This document shows, piece after piece, positions 35,444 through 43,004 of a stretch of 58,066 nucleotides of DNA. The notes below the pieces were generated by a model that searched no databases, had not been told where the DNA came from, and was given only the letters and a program-made list of their open reading frames with translations. Origin of the DNA: JACVCK01 sp041940385 (lineage in GTDB: Bacteria > Planctomycetota > Phycisphaerae > Phycisphaerales > UBA1924). The translations under genes were made by a program, and so were the position numbers. The first letter of the stretch is position 1. Every line of letters starts with the position of its first letter. The stretch spans positions 1 to 58,066 of the forward strand of contig JBGTSD010000009.1 in assembly GCA_041940385.1 (NCBI GenBank), written 5' to 3'.

Positions 35444-36381
35444 GCCGCCGCTCCCGGCGCGGGCTCGTGCATGATCCGCTTGAGAATCCACACGATGCCC
35501 ATGTACGCGAGGAACGCCGGCACGAGCCAGAGGACGCCGATGAGCGTGTGGGCATCGCCGGCCGCGAAACCGGGGTTCCAGAGACTGACCACCGCGAGCG
35601 ACACGACGCGCAGGACGTTCGTCGCCAGCGCGACGGGGATCGCCATGAGGACCAGCGCCACCCGCTGCCACCACTGGCGGCAGGAGAGGAACGCCACCGC
35701 CACGCCGAGCGCGAGGAACGCGATCACCATGCGCATGCCAGCGCACGCCTCGGCGACGTTCAACGGGATCGACTTGCCGCCGCTGCGCACCGTCAGCGTG
35801 TTGCCCGCGAGGTCCGTCGTCAGTCCGCCCGCGTTGAGCACGATCCAGGCCCCCTCCGTCGCGAGGAGCTGGAGCTGGAAGGTGATCATGCCCATCAGCT
35901 TGTCCGCGAGCGTCACCCCGAACGCCAGGTACGCGATCGGGAAGGCGAGCGCGCCGAACATCCGCGGGCCCAGCAGCATCAGCGCGATGCCGCCCACGCA
36001 CATCACCAGCGCAAAGCCCTGGAACATGTGCACGCCCGGCGCCGCCGTGAGGGTGAACAGGAAGTAGATCGCGATGCCCAGGAGCAGCGGCATCACCCCC
36101 GGCCAGAACACCGCCGGGCGGAGCTTCGCGATCGACTCGCGCCGCGTCCACACGACGTACATGCTGATCAGCGGCACCATGTAGGCGTGGCCCCAGTCGG
36201 CCGCCTGCTCGCTGCTGAAGCGATGCTGACGCAGGAACCAGTCCCAGAAGAGCGCGACCAGCCCAAGGAGAAGAAGCCCCGCGATCGCGAGATTTGACGG
36301 CGTCAGCCACGCGCGCAGGAAGTCCGACGGCGACTTCGCCGTCCCCCCCGCCGCCGCGCCTGTCGCCGCCATCGTGCTCAC
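35440..36381 (-). CDS. Exosortase (membrane transpeptidase of the PEP-CTERM type)
   Basis: A 313-residue protein with about eight membrane helices, of the exosortase/archaeosortase family that cleaves C-terminal sorting signals such as PEP-CTERM. The catalytic triad is readable: Cys213 in NVAEACAGMRM, Arg258 in ALATNVLRVV and His278 in GDAHTLIGVLWLV. HAYMVPLISMYVVW near residue 65 is the usual N-terminal signature. The GTG at 36379-36381 is preceded by GAGGAGG at 11 nt, favouring it over ATG 36372. It overlaps epsI by 4 nt. No PEP-CTERM protein is encoded in this window, so the substrates are elsewhere. Confidence 0.92.
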   Translation of the reverse strand: MSTMAATGAAAGGTAKSPSDFLRAWLTPSNLAIAGLLLLGLVALFWDWFLRQHRFSSEQAADWGHAYMVPLISMYVVWTRRESIAKLRPAVFWPGVMPLLLGIAIYFLFTLTAAPGVHMFQGFALVMCVGGIALMLLGPRMFGALAFPIAYLAFGVTLADKLMGMITFQLQLLATEGAWIVLNAGGLTTDLAGNTLTVRSGGKSIPLNVAEACAGMRMVIAFLALGVAVAFLSCRQWWQRVALVLMAIPVALATNVLRVVSLAVVSLWNPGFAAGDAHTLIGVLWLVPAFLAYMGIVWILKRIMHEPAPGAAA

Positions 36382-36557
36382 CGCCGCGAAAACCTCCTCG
36401 CCCTCGTCTGCCAGCCCTTCACCCGGCCGGCGCCCTGAGCGCGGCCATCGCGTTGATCGCCCTCAGAGCAACCTTACGAATGGTTCCGGGCCATGTTCGG
36501 CGTCCTGCCAGATCCGATCCCGACGGAGCTCCGCCCCATCGGCCAGGCACGCTCGCG

Positions 36558-38123
36558 TTAGCCGCCGAGCCGGTTCACCGGCGGCGCACCGAACACGTCG
36601 TTGCCGAAATTCCGGTCCAGAAGGAACCCGAACCCGTACGTCATCCGGAAACCGTTGCGGATGATCGCCGCCGGCTGCGCCCAGAAGTGCGTGCCGACGT
36701 TCACCTGATCATCCGGCTTGAGGAACATGTCCGGCTGCGTGCCCTCGAAGATGGCCCGCAGATTCAGCCGGATCGTCGCCTCGCGATCGTCGCCGATGCG
36801 GCGCGTCAGATCCACGCGCTCCGGGATGCCCACGGCGCTCAGCCCGCCGGCGGACGTGATCGCCTGCTTGAGCGTCAGTCGGCCGACCTGCGGCATCTGG
36901 TAGACGCCGGGCCGCGCAATGCCGGGGCCGCCGAGGTACACGAGGCCCAGATCAGGGCCCGGCACGCTGATGACGTCGCCCGGACGGATGACGATGTTGT
37001 ACTGAGCCGCGCCCTTCAGGAGCGGTCCCGTGGGCACCTCGATGATGCGCTGCGTCACGAGGCGGGGCTCGTCGGCCGAACCCGGCCCGGCGCTGTCGGT
37101 CGTCTGCGCCTGCGTCACCTGCACCCAGCGACCGTTCAGATACATCCATGAGCCCTGACCCGGTGTCGCCGGCGCATCGCGACGCGTCGGCGGCGTCGGC
37201 GCGGTCTGCGGCTCGATCAGATCGATCGGCGGCTCCGGGGGCGGATCGTTCGCGGTGTCCTGCGTCAGCACGGCGAACCCGACGGGCTCATCGGACATCG
37301 CGCCCGGCTGACCGCCGCCCTCCTGGCCCTCGAGTTCCTTGAGCAGGTCTTCGAGACTGCGCTGCTCGGACGGGCCCTGCGGGCGGGCCGGCGTCGTGGC
37401 ATCGGCGGGAGTTCGCGCGCCGGCCTCTTCCGTCAGCGGAACCTGACGAATGACCTGCACCTTGCGGATCGTCGGCGAGATGCCGCCCGCTTCGGTCAGC
37501 GCCTCGAGCAGCCGGTAGTCCGGCGCCGGGATGAAGTACCGACCGACGCCGGAAACGGCGCCGAAGATCGAGAACGTCGCCTGACGCTGGCCGGACATCG
37601 TCACGGCCACCAGCGGCGGCTCGCGCATCAGGCCCTGATTCACAACCTCCTGGCCGACCTTGAGACGGATCTCTTCGGCCGTCAGACCCTGCACCGGGAT
37701 GCGACCGAGCTGCGGCAGATCCAGCATGCCCTGCGTGTCCACGATTCGGTCGTAGATCGCGGGCTGACCCACCGAGATGAAGTCGTAGATCTCGACCCGC
37801 ACGGTGTCGCCGGGACCGACGGTGTAGTCGGACACGACGGGAATCAGGTCCTCCGGAGTGACCTGCGTCACTTCGACGTAGTCGCCTTCTTCCCGCTCGA
37901 TGACGTCGATGCGTTCGAGGATCGGCACGACCGTCGGCGTGTGCTCCCAGCGTCCGACGACGCTCGGATCCCACAGCCACGAGTCGGTCTCGTGCCCGCA
38001 CGAAGCCGCCATGGTCGCGAGCGCCAACGCGAACGCCGCACGCGCCTTCGACGCGCGGGTGCTGGCCCGGCGACCGACATCCCGACGCTCTTCTGGGCGG
38101 CTTCGCCCGGCTCGCTGACTCAC
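36558..38123 (-). CDS. Wza-like polysaccharide export lipoprotein
   Basis: A 521-residue outer-membrane polysaccharide export protein. A basic n-region and hydrophobic core end in TMAASC, a lipobox-like site with Cys42 as the candidate lipidated residue. The Poly_export domain starts at YTVGPGDTVRVEIYDF, then DTQGMLDLPQLGRIPVQGLTAEEI and a SLBB-like beta region (FSIFGAVSGVGRYFIPAPDYRLLEAL). A low-complexity Pro/Asp-rich insert (about 260-350) is followed by a second SLBB-like part ending near DDQVNVGTHFW. I chose GTG 38121-38123 (AGGAG 6 nt upstream) over ATG 38129, which sits on the ribosome site. It is the first gene of the EPS locus. Confidence 0.88.
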   Translation of the reverse strand: MSQRAGRSRPEERRDVGRRASTRASKARAAFALALATMAASCGHETDSWLWDPSVVGRWEHTPTVVPILERIDVIEREEGDYVEVTQVTPEDLIPVVSDYTVGPGDTVRVEIYDFISVGQPAIYDRIVDTQGMLDLPQLGRIPVQGLTAEEIRLKVGQEVVNQGLMREPPLVAVTMSGQRQATFSIFGAVSGVGRYFIPAPDYRLLEALTEAGGISPTIRKVQVIRQVPLTEEAGARTPADATTPARPQGPSEQRSLEDLLKELEGQEGGGQPGAMSDEPVGFAVLTQDTANDPPPEPPIDLIEPQTAPTPPTRRDAPATPGQGSWMYLNGRWVQVTQAQTTDSAGPGSADEPRLVTQRIIEVPTGPLLKGAAQYNIVIRPGDVISVPGPDLGLVYLGGPGIARPGVYQMPQVGRLTLKQAITSAGGLSAVGIPERVDLTRRIGDDREATIRLNLRAIFEGTQPDMFLKPDDQVNVGTHFWAQPAAIIRNGFRMTYGFGFLLDRNFGNDVFGAPPVNRLGG

Positions 38124-38502
38124 TGCCATCTCCTTTGCAATTCGGCTCAACATCGACGGGCTCGCGCCCCTTCGCCAAGGACCCTCGGTGGGGTTGGCGG
38201 CACGGACAGACATCTCGACTGGCGTCTCCACGCCGAAGGGTCACCGATTCCCTGGCCCCAGCGCAAACCCGGCTGGTCTATCAACCTACCAGTCACTAAC
38301 GGGCTGTCAACGCGATCCGGAGGCCTTCCATCCTCCCCAGACCGCCGATTTCAACATCGTCTGATCGACCGTCCGTCCTCCCTCCATTCAACGCGGACGC
38401 CCGCTTTTTGGCGCCCATGCCCCCACGAACCGCCGCTTCCTACCCGGAATCCACCCCGCTGGTTCGGGAGTTTGCCGATTCCACGACTACACTGCCGCCC
38501 GG
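38124..38502. other. Intergenic region between the EPS locus and lipA
   Basis: This 379-nt gap lies between two divergent transcription units. Apart from the candidate minus-strand promoter at 38283-38310 I see no gene, repeat, riboswitch or tRNA. Frames that run through it on the plus strand are Pro/Arg/Ser-rich and have no recognisable start or domain. Confidence 0.6.
38283..38310 (-). promoter_or_regulatory. Candidate sigma-70-type promoter for the EPS locus
   Basis: On the minus strand a perfect TTGACA (38305-38310) is followed after 16 nt by TAGGTT (38283-38288), a weak -10. It points toward the Wza-like gene, about 160 nt upstream of its GTG. The surrounding DNA is less G+C-rich than the genes. 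The -10 is poor, so this is a suggestion only. Confidence 0.35.
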
Positions 38503-39588
38503 ATGACTCCGCCCATCCCCAACCCCACCCAGGACCCCGCGGCCCGCGAGCGCACCCTCGCCCGTCACCCGCGTCCCCTCGGCGGTGATCCGCTCAAATC
38601 CGCCGGAATCCCGCTGGTCTCTCTGACCGGCCTGGTCCTCAACAACCGCGACGGCGCCGCGGCGGACGCGCGCCAGCACCTGGCGCCCCGGCGCAAGCCA
38701 GACTGGCTCCGCGCCAAGCTCCCCGGCGGCCCGGGCTACTCCCGGTTGCGCAACATCATGTCCGAGCACAACTTGCACACGGTCTGCGAAGAGGCCGGCT
38801 GCCCCAACATGGGCGAGTGCTGGGCTCGGGGCGTCGCCACGATCATGATCCTGGGGGATACCTGCACGCGGTCCTGCGGCTTCTGCAACGTCAAGACCGG
38901 CAAGCCGCCCGTCCTTGACCTCGACGAGCCCCGCCGGGTGGCCGAGTCCCTCGCCCTGATGGGCCTCAAGCACGTGGTCATCACGAGCGTGAACCGGGAT
39001 GAATTGAAGGATGGCGGCGCCGCGGTGTGGGCCGAGACCATCCTCCGTTCGCGCGAGGCGTGCCCGGGCATGTCGATCGAGGTGCTGATCCCGGACCTCG
39101 AGGGCAACTGGGACGCGCTCCAAATCATCATCGATGCGCGGCCCGAGATCCTGAATCACAACCTCGAGACTGTTCGCCGCATGTATCCCGCGGTTCGTCC
39201 GCAGGCGAAGTTCGATCGCTCGGTCGAGTTGCTCCGTCGCTGCAAGGAGGCGGGGCTCGTGACCAAGACCGGCATCATGGTCGGCATCGGCGAGCGCGAC
39301 GACGAAGTACTCGACCTGATGGACAACCTCCGCGCCGCGGCGAACACCGACATCCTCACGATCGGCCAGTACCTGCAGCCCACGCGCAATCACCTGCCGA
39401 TCGATCGCTGGGTGACGCCGGAGACATTCGCGCGCTACCGCGAGCAGGGCCTCGCGCGCGGCTTCAAGGTCGTCGAAAGCGGCCCGATGGTGCGCTCGAG
39501 CTACCACGCCGACGAACAGGCCGACCGGCTTACGGGCGACGCCCGCGAGACTCATGACGCGATGGAGCGGCTGCTAAACAGGCAATAG
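38503..39588 (+). CDS. lipA: Lipoyl synthase
   Basis: A radical SAM enzyme that inserts two sulfurs into protein-bound octanoyl groups to make lipoyl. The auxiliary cluster uses Cys95, Cys100 and Cys106 (CEEAGCPNMGEC). The radical SAM cluster uses CTRSCGFC (Cys121, Cys125, Cys128). Later motifs DVITSVNRDEL-like VVITSVNRDELKDGG, LIPDLEGN, TKTGIMVGIGE and the closing VRSSYHADE (RSSYxA) are all present. The 361 residues exceed the usual 300-320 because of a Pro/Arg-rich N-terminal extension of about 50 residues; no good internal start exists. It supplies the cofactor for lpd-type complexes. A REP hairpin starts 9 nt after its stop. Confidence 0.97.
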   Translation: MTPPIPNPTQDPAARERTLARHPRPLGGDPLKSAGIPLVSLTGLVLNNRDGAAADARQHLAPRRKPDWLRAKLPGGPGYSRLRNIMSEHNLHTVCEEAGCPNMGECWARGVATIMILGDTCTRSCGFCNVKTGKPPVLDLDEPRRVAESLALMGLKHVVITSVNRDELKDGGAAVWAETILRSREACPGMSIEVLIPDLEGNWDALQIIIDARPEILNHNLETVRRMYPAVRPQAKFDRSVELLRRCKEAGLVTKTGIMVGIGERDDEVLDLMDNLRAAANTDILTIGQYLQPTRNHLPIDRWVTPETFARYREQGLARGFKVVESGPMVRSSYHADEQADRLTGDARETHDAMERLLNRQ

Positions 39589-39597
39589 CCGTCCACT

Positions 39598-39634
39598 GGG
39601 TGGCACACTGCGGCAGCTCTGGGCCGCGGTGTGC
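39598..39634 (+). repeat. Left REP-like hairpin flanking the RAYT gene
   Basis: A 37-nt element made of a GGGTG foot and a 12-bp stem (GCACACTGCGGC with GCCGCGGTGTGC, one G-T pair) around loop AGCTCTGG. It matches 36 of 37 positions with the element at 40221-40257 in inverted orientation. The short 5' foot containing GTGG ahead of a hairpin is the known REP architecture. It sits 9 nt after the lipA stop. Confidence 0.85.
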
Positions 39635-39653
39635 AGATCAACCACCTGCTCTA

Positions 39654-40208
39654 ATGCACCACATGGACCCCGGCCCACCCCGGCGCACCATGCGTCGCAT
39701 TGAGACGTCGTACGACGTCCGGTTCCTGACTTTCTCAACGCACCAACGGATGCGAGTTTTCGGCGATCCGCGGAATGCCACGATCTTCGCAGCAAGTCTG
39801 CGAAATGCGGTCGCGACGCATCAGTTCCGCCTGATTGCGTGGGTGCTCATGCCAGATCACGCGCACCTACTTCTACGCACGCGCGAAGGCGCCTCCACCG
39901 TTCCCACAATTCTCAACAGCATCAAGACCCCTTGCGCTCGACAGATCGTGAAGCATTGGCGCACGCTCGATGCCATCCCCGCCGACGCCCGGGATGGTGT
40001 TCGCATTCGCATCTGGGAGACCGGTGGAGGCTTTGATCGCAATATCTGGTCCGATCGAGAGTTCGAGGAGAAATTCTCGTACATCCACACCAATCCGGTC
40101 CGGGCAGGGCTGACGACTCGCCAAGTCGACTGGCCGTGGTCCTCGGCTCGATGGTGGTCGACAGAGCGGACTTTGGATTGCATTCCATGTGTGCACGCAA
40201 ACGATTAG
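39654..40208 (+). CDS. REP-associated tyrosine transposase (RAYT, Y1/IS200-like)
   Basis: A 184-residue HUH endonuclease of the IS200/IS605 superfamily. Signatures are RRIETSYDVRFLTFSTHQR near the N-terminus, the HUH pair in LMPDHAHLLLRT, and IHTNPVRAGLTTRQVDWPWSSARWW at the C-terminus, the last being the classic RAYT closing motif. It would nick single-stranded DNA at REP hairpins, with a catalytic tyrosine in the region after the HUH pair (not certain which). It sits between inverted REP-like elements, the usual RAYT arrangement. I chose ATG 39654; 39663 and 39690 are in frame, and the earlier GTG falls inside the REP. Codon use is less G+C-biased than the neighbours (more A/T at third positions), which fits acquisition. 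Confidence 0.9.
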   Translation: MHHMDPGPPRRTMRRIETSYDVRFLTFSTHQRMRVFGDPRNATIFAASLRNAVATHQFRLIAWVLMPDHAHLLLRTREGASTVPTILNSIKTPCARQIVKHWRTLDAIPADARDGVRIRIWETGGGFDRNIWSDREFEEKFSYIHTNPVRAGLTTRQVDWPWSSARWWSTERTLDCIPCVHAND

Positions 40209-40220
40209 GCGTCATGAGGA

Positions 40221-40257
40221 GCACACCGCGGCCCAAAGCTGCCGCAGTGTGCCACCC
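40221..40257 (-). repeat. Right REP-like hairpin flanking the RAYT gene
   Basis: Inverted copy of the 39598-39634 element, differing only in the loop (AGCTTTGG in place of AGCTCTGG when read in the same sense). The 12-bp stem is fully conserved. It begins 12 nt after the RAYT stop and ends 14 nt before the next small gene. Confidence 0.85.
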
Positions 40258-40271
40258 GGATTGGAGACTCA

Positions 40272-40523
40272 ATGCCCAGGAAAGCAACAACCCAACTGAC
40301 TGAGTTTCACTGGCATGAAGCGCTGGATCGCACCTTTGTCGTCATGGAGCTACTCGAACGAATCGTGCTCGATCACGACGTCATTCGATCAACCCCAGCG
40401 CTGAAGCGGCAAGCCGAGACGGCGCATCGACACCTGAACTTGCTCTACCAGAAGGTGGGACGCATGGATCCCGAGCGGGCGGGAGCTCCGGGCCGGCCCT
40501 CGCAAGGCCGAAGAGTACGCTGA
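40272..40523 (+). CDS. Small conserved-looking protein (83 aa), unknown function
   Basis: An 83-residue predicted cytoplasmic, mostly helical protein with no known domain that I can name. The central part reads FHWHEALDRTFVVMELLERI, then a helix ending LNLLYQKVG; WHEALDR followed by paired amphipathic helices recalls small conserved bacterial proteins of unknown function. Its ATG lies just after the right REP hairpin and its stop is 5 nt before the phosphatase start, so it is probably cotranscribed with the SpoIIE-type gene. It may instead belong to the inserted segment. No Shine-Dalgarno site is obvious. Confidence 0.6.
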   Translation: MPRKATTQLTEFHWHEALDRTFVVMELLERIVLDHDVIRSTPALKRQAETAHRHLNLLYQKVGRMDPERAGAPGRPSQGRRVR

Positions 40524-40528
40524 ACGCC

Positions 40529-41695
40529 ATGTCATCCCCTCAGCCATCCCGCCGCGAGTTCTTCCTCGCCATCTCGACCCGGGCGCGAGTCATCCTCCTC
40601 CTCGGCATCTTCACCACCTTCTCCGGCCTGGGCGCGGTCATGATCTTCACGGGCTTCGTTCCACTCCGTCCGCTCTGGCTCGCCGCGACGATGCCGCTGC
40701 ACAGCGGGTGCAGCGCGATCCTGTGGGCGATGTCGTTCATGTGGAGCCGGAAGCTGATTCCCGTCGCCATCTTCTTCTCCGCCGGCGTGTCGACCGCCGG
40801 CATGTGGTACGCGTTCTCGCACGGCCTCGTCACCGAGACCTCGCCCCGCACCGGCGCGGCGCTGATCGTCGTCGTCGTGGCGAGCGTGCTCATCATCCTG
40901 GGCTACATCTGCTTCGGCACGTTCGTGCAGAACGAGGTCACGCAGAAGATCCGCATGCGCACCGAACTCGACCTCGCGCAGAAGATCCACGAGTCCCTCG
41001 TGCCGCCGATCGATCTGTCGTTGCCGGGCGTCGAGGTCCACGCGCGGTCGCTCGCGAGCAGCGAGATGGGCGGCGACCTCATCGACGCCGTCCAGCGCAA
41101 CGGACGGCTCGACCTGATCCTTGCCGATGTCTCAGGGCACGGCGTGCGCGCCGGCGTGGTGATGGGCATGCTCAAGGCCGCGCTGCGTTCGCAGCTCCAG
41201 GACGACCGCCCCGGCGCCGACGATCTCGGCCACGCGCTGCGCGCGCTCAACGCGGTGCTGTCGGGCGTCGTGGCGCCCGGCATGTTCGCCACGCTCGCGG
41301 CGCTGCGCATCGAGGACAGCGCCGGCCCGGACGCGCGCCGCCGCATGACCTGCGCGATGGCCGGGCACCTACCGATCCTGCGCATCGATTCCGCCGGCGC
41401 CGTCCACGAGTTGCCCAACGACCATCTCCCCCTCGCCCTGGACGACGAAGAGTCCTACGTCTCCGCCGATCTTGAGTGCGAGCGGGCCGACCTTCTGGTC
41501 CTCTACACCGACGGCCTCACCGAGGCGGCGTCCGCCTCCGGGGAGCAGTTCGGCCATCGGCGCATCGGCGAGATCGCCGCCGCGCGGCGCACCGCGTCGT
41601 TGCGCGACATCGCCGACGCCATTCTGGACGCCGTCGCCCGGTTCTCCTCCGAGCGCGCCGACGATCAGACCCTGCTGCTGGTCCGCATCCGCTGA
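40529..41695 (+). CDS. Membrane-anchored SpoIIE-type PP2C serine phosphatase
   Basis: A 388-residue protein with four N-terminal membrane helices (about residues 18-40, 48-68, 75-95, 108-132) and a cytoplasmic PP2C-type phosphatase domain. The phosphatase motifs are IHESLVPP, SSEMGGDLIDAV (first metal Asp), ILADVSGHGVRAGVVMGMLK, TCAMAGHLPILR, LYTDGLTEA and ADDQTLLLVRI (last metal Asp). SpoIIE-like enzymes dephosphorylate anti-sigma-factor antagonists in partner switching; no such partner is encoded next door. It starts 5 nt after the 83-residue gene. The HD-GYP gene follows, so this is a small signalling cluster. Confidence 0.92.
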   Translation: MSSPQPSRREFFLAISTRARVILLLGIFTTFSGLGAVMIFTGFVPLRPLWLAATMPLHSGCSAILWAMSFMWSRKLIPVAIFFSAGVSTAGMWYAFSHGLVTETSPRTGAALIVVVVASVLIILGYICFGTFVQNEVTQKIRMRTELDLAQKIHESLVPPIDLSLPGVEVHARSLASSEMGGDLIDAVQRNGRLDLILADVSGHGVRAGVVMGMLKAALRSQLQDDRPGADDLGHALRALNAVLSGVVAPGMFATLAALRIEDSAGPDARRRMTCAMAGHLPILRIDSAGAVHELPNDHLPLALDDEESYVSADLECERADLLVLYTDGLTEAASASGEQFGHRRIGEIAAARRTASLRDIADAILDAVARFSSERADDQTLLLVRIR

Positions 41696-41776
41696 CCGGC
41701 GCCGGACATCCAACGCTCCGTGAAGCTCGCGACCCCGCACGGACGGCCCACGCCCCGCTCGACCTACAGTTCCCGC

Positions 41777-42547
41777 ATGACCGGCGAGACCAATGGCGCC
41801 CACGATCCGCGGCTGCTGGAGATCGCCGATCAGGCGTCGCTGCGCGATGGTGAGCTCGCCGGCGAGCCGGTGCGCATGGAGCTCGTCACGCCCTATCTCC
41901 AGGCGCTCGAAGAGAAGGACGGACTGACCGCCGCGCACACCTGGCGCGTCACGCTCTACACGCGTCTGCTCTCCGAGGAGTTCGGCCTGGACGCGGACCG
42001 CGTCGCGCGCATCGGCGTCGCCGCGGCCCTGCACGACATCGGCAAACTCGACGTGCCCCGCGCCATCCTGCAGAAGCCCGGCCCGCTCACGGACGAAGAG
42101 TTCGCGATCATCAAGACGCATCCGATGCACGGCTGGCGCCGCCTGCGCGAGCTCGGCGTCACGGACCAGGTCGCGCTCAACCTCGTGCGGTATCACCACG
42201 AGCGCATCGACGGCAAGGGCTACCCGGACGGTGTCGCCGGCGAGACGATCCCCATCGGGGCGCGATTCTTCGCCGTCATCGACACCTTTGACGCGCTCAC
42301 GAGCATCCGGCCCTACCGCGCCGACGTCGGCCACGCCGCCGGCGATCGCGCCTTCGAAGAGCTGCACAAGGGCGTGAACACGCGCTACGCGCCGCAGGCC
42401 GTGGAGGCGTTCTTCCGCCTCTACCGGCGCGGCGAGGTCGACTGGATCATGGAGTACTTCAACGACACGGCGTGCCCGCTGTCCTACGGCGAGTTCCATC
42501 ATGTCGGCAAGGTCGGCCGCTCCAGCGCCGTCTCGCGGAGCGCATGA
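41777..42547 (+). CDS. HD-GYP domain phosphodiesterase-like protein
   Basis: A 256-residue stand-alone HD-GYP protein; family members hydrolyse cyclic di-GMP. The metal-site residues are present: His54 in AAHTWRV, HDIGK at 86-90, His116 in THPMHGW, and HHERIDGKGYPDG with the GYP at 148-150. No receiver or sensor domain is attached, so regulation may come from the adjacent phosphatase or from its own 30-residue N-terminus. ATG 41777 replaces the longer GTG frame because the extension is unlike protein. The stop overlaps the next start as ATGA, giving coupled translation with the cupin. Confidence 0.92.
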   Translation: MTGETNGAHDPRLLEIADQASLRDGELAGEPVRMELVTPYLQALEEKDGLTAAHTWRVTLYTRLLSEEFGLDADRVARIGVAAALHDIGKLDVPRAILQKPGPLTDEEFAIIKTHPMHGWRRLRELGVTDQVALNLVRYHHERIDGKGYPDGVAGETIPIGARFFAVIDTFDALTSIRPYRADVGHAAGDRAFEELHKGVNTRYAPQAVEAFFRLYRRGEVDWIMEYFNDTACPLSYGEFHHVGKVGRSSAVSRSA

Positions 42548-42915
42548 ACGTCCGAACGATCAACCTCGCCGACGCGTTCGCGACCTTCTCCGAGCACTGG
42601 TCGCCGCGGGTCGCCGGCATGGTCAACGACTGCGCCGTCAAGCTCGTGAAGTTCCAGGGCGACTTCGATTGGCATCACCACGAGCACGAGGACGAGATGT
42701 TCCTCGTCGTCCGCGGCGAGTTCACGATGCGTCTCCGCCCGCCCCACCACGACCTGCGGATCCGCGAGGGCGAGTTCGTCATCATCCCGCGCGGCGTCGA
42801 GCACTGCCCGAGCGCCGCGCGCGAGGTCCACGTCCTGCTCTTCGAGCCCGCGACGACCGTCAACACCGGGAACGTGGTCAGCGAGCGCACGCGAACCACC
42901 CTCCCCGCCCTCTGA
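42544..42915 (+). CDS. Small cupin-fold metal-binding protein
   Basis: A 123-residue single-domain cupin. Motif 1 is WHHHEHEDEMFLVVRGEF, with the HxHx4E metal ligands; motif 2 is IREGEFVIIPRGVEHCPSA, with the final His. The likely role is sensing or enzymatic modification of a small molecule, but the ligand is unknown. Its ATG overlaps the HD-GYP stop by 4 nt, so the pair is translationally coupled. A functional tie to cyclic-di-GMP turnover is possible but is inference from location only. Confidence 0.88.
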   Translation: MNVRTINLADAFATFSEHWSPRVAGMVNDCAVKLVKFQGDFDWHHHEHEDEMFLVVRGEFTMRLRPPHHDLRIREGEFVIIPRGVEHCPSAAREVHVLLFEPATTVNTGNVVSERTRTTLPAL

Positions 42916-43004
42916 GCGGACGGCGACCGAACGCAACCTCTTGACCCCCGCGCCGATATCCCTACGCTGGGCCCGCCCAAGCCCCGTAAGGAGTGCCCTC
43001 CGCC

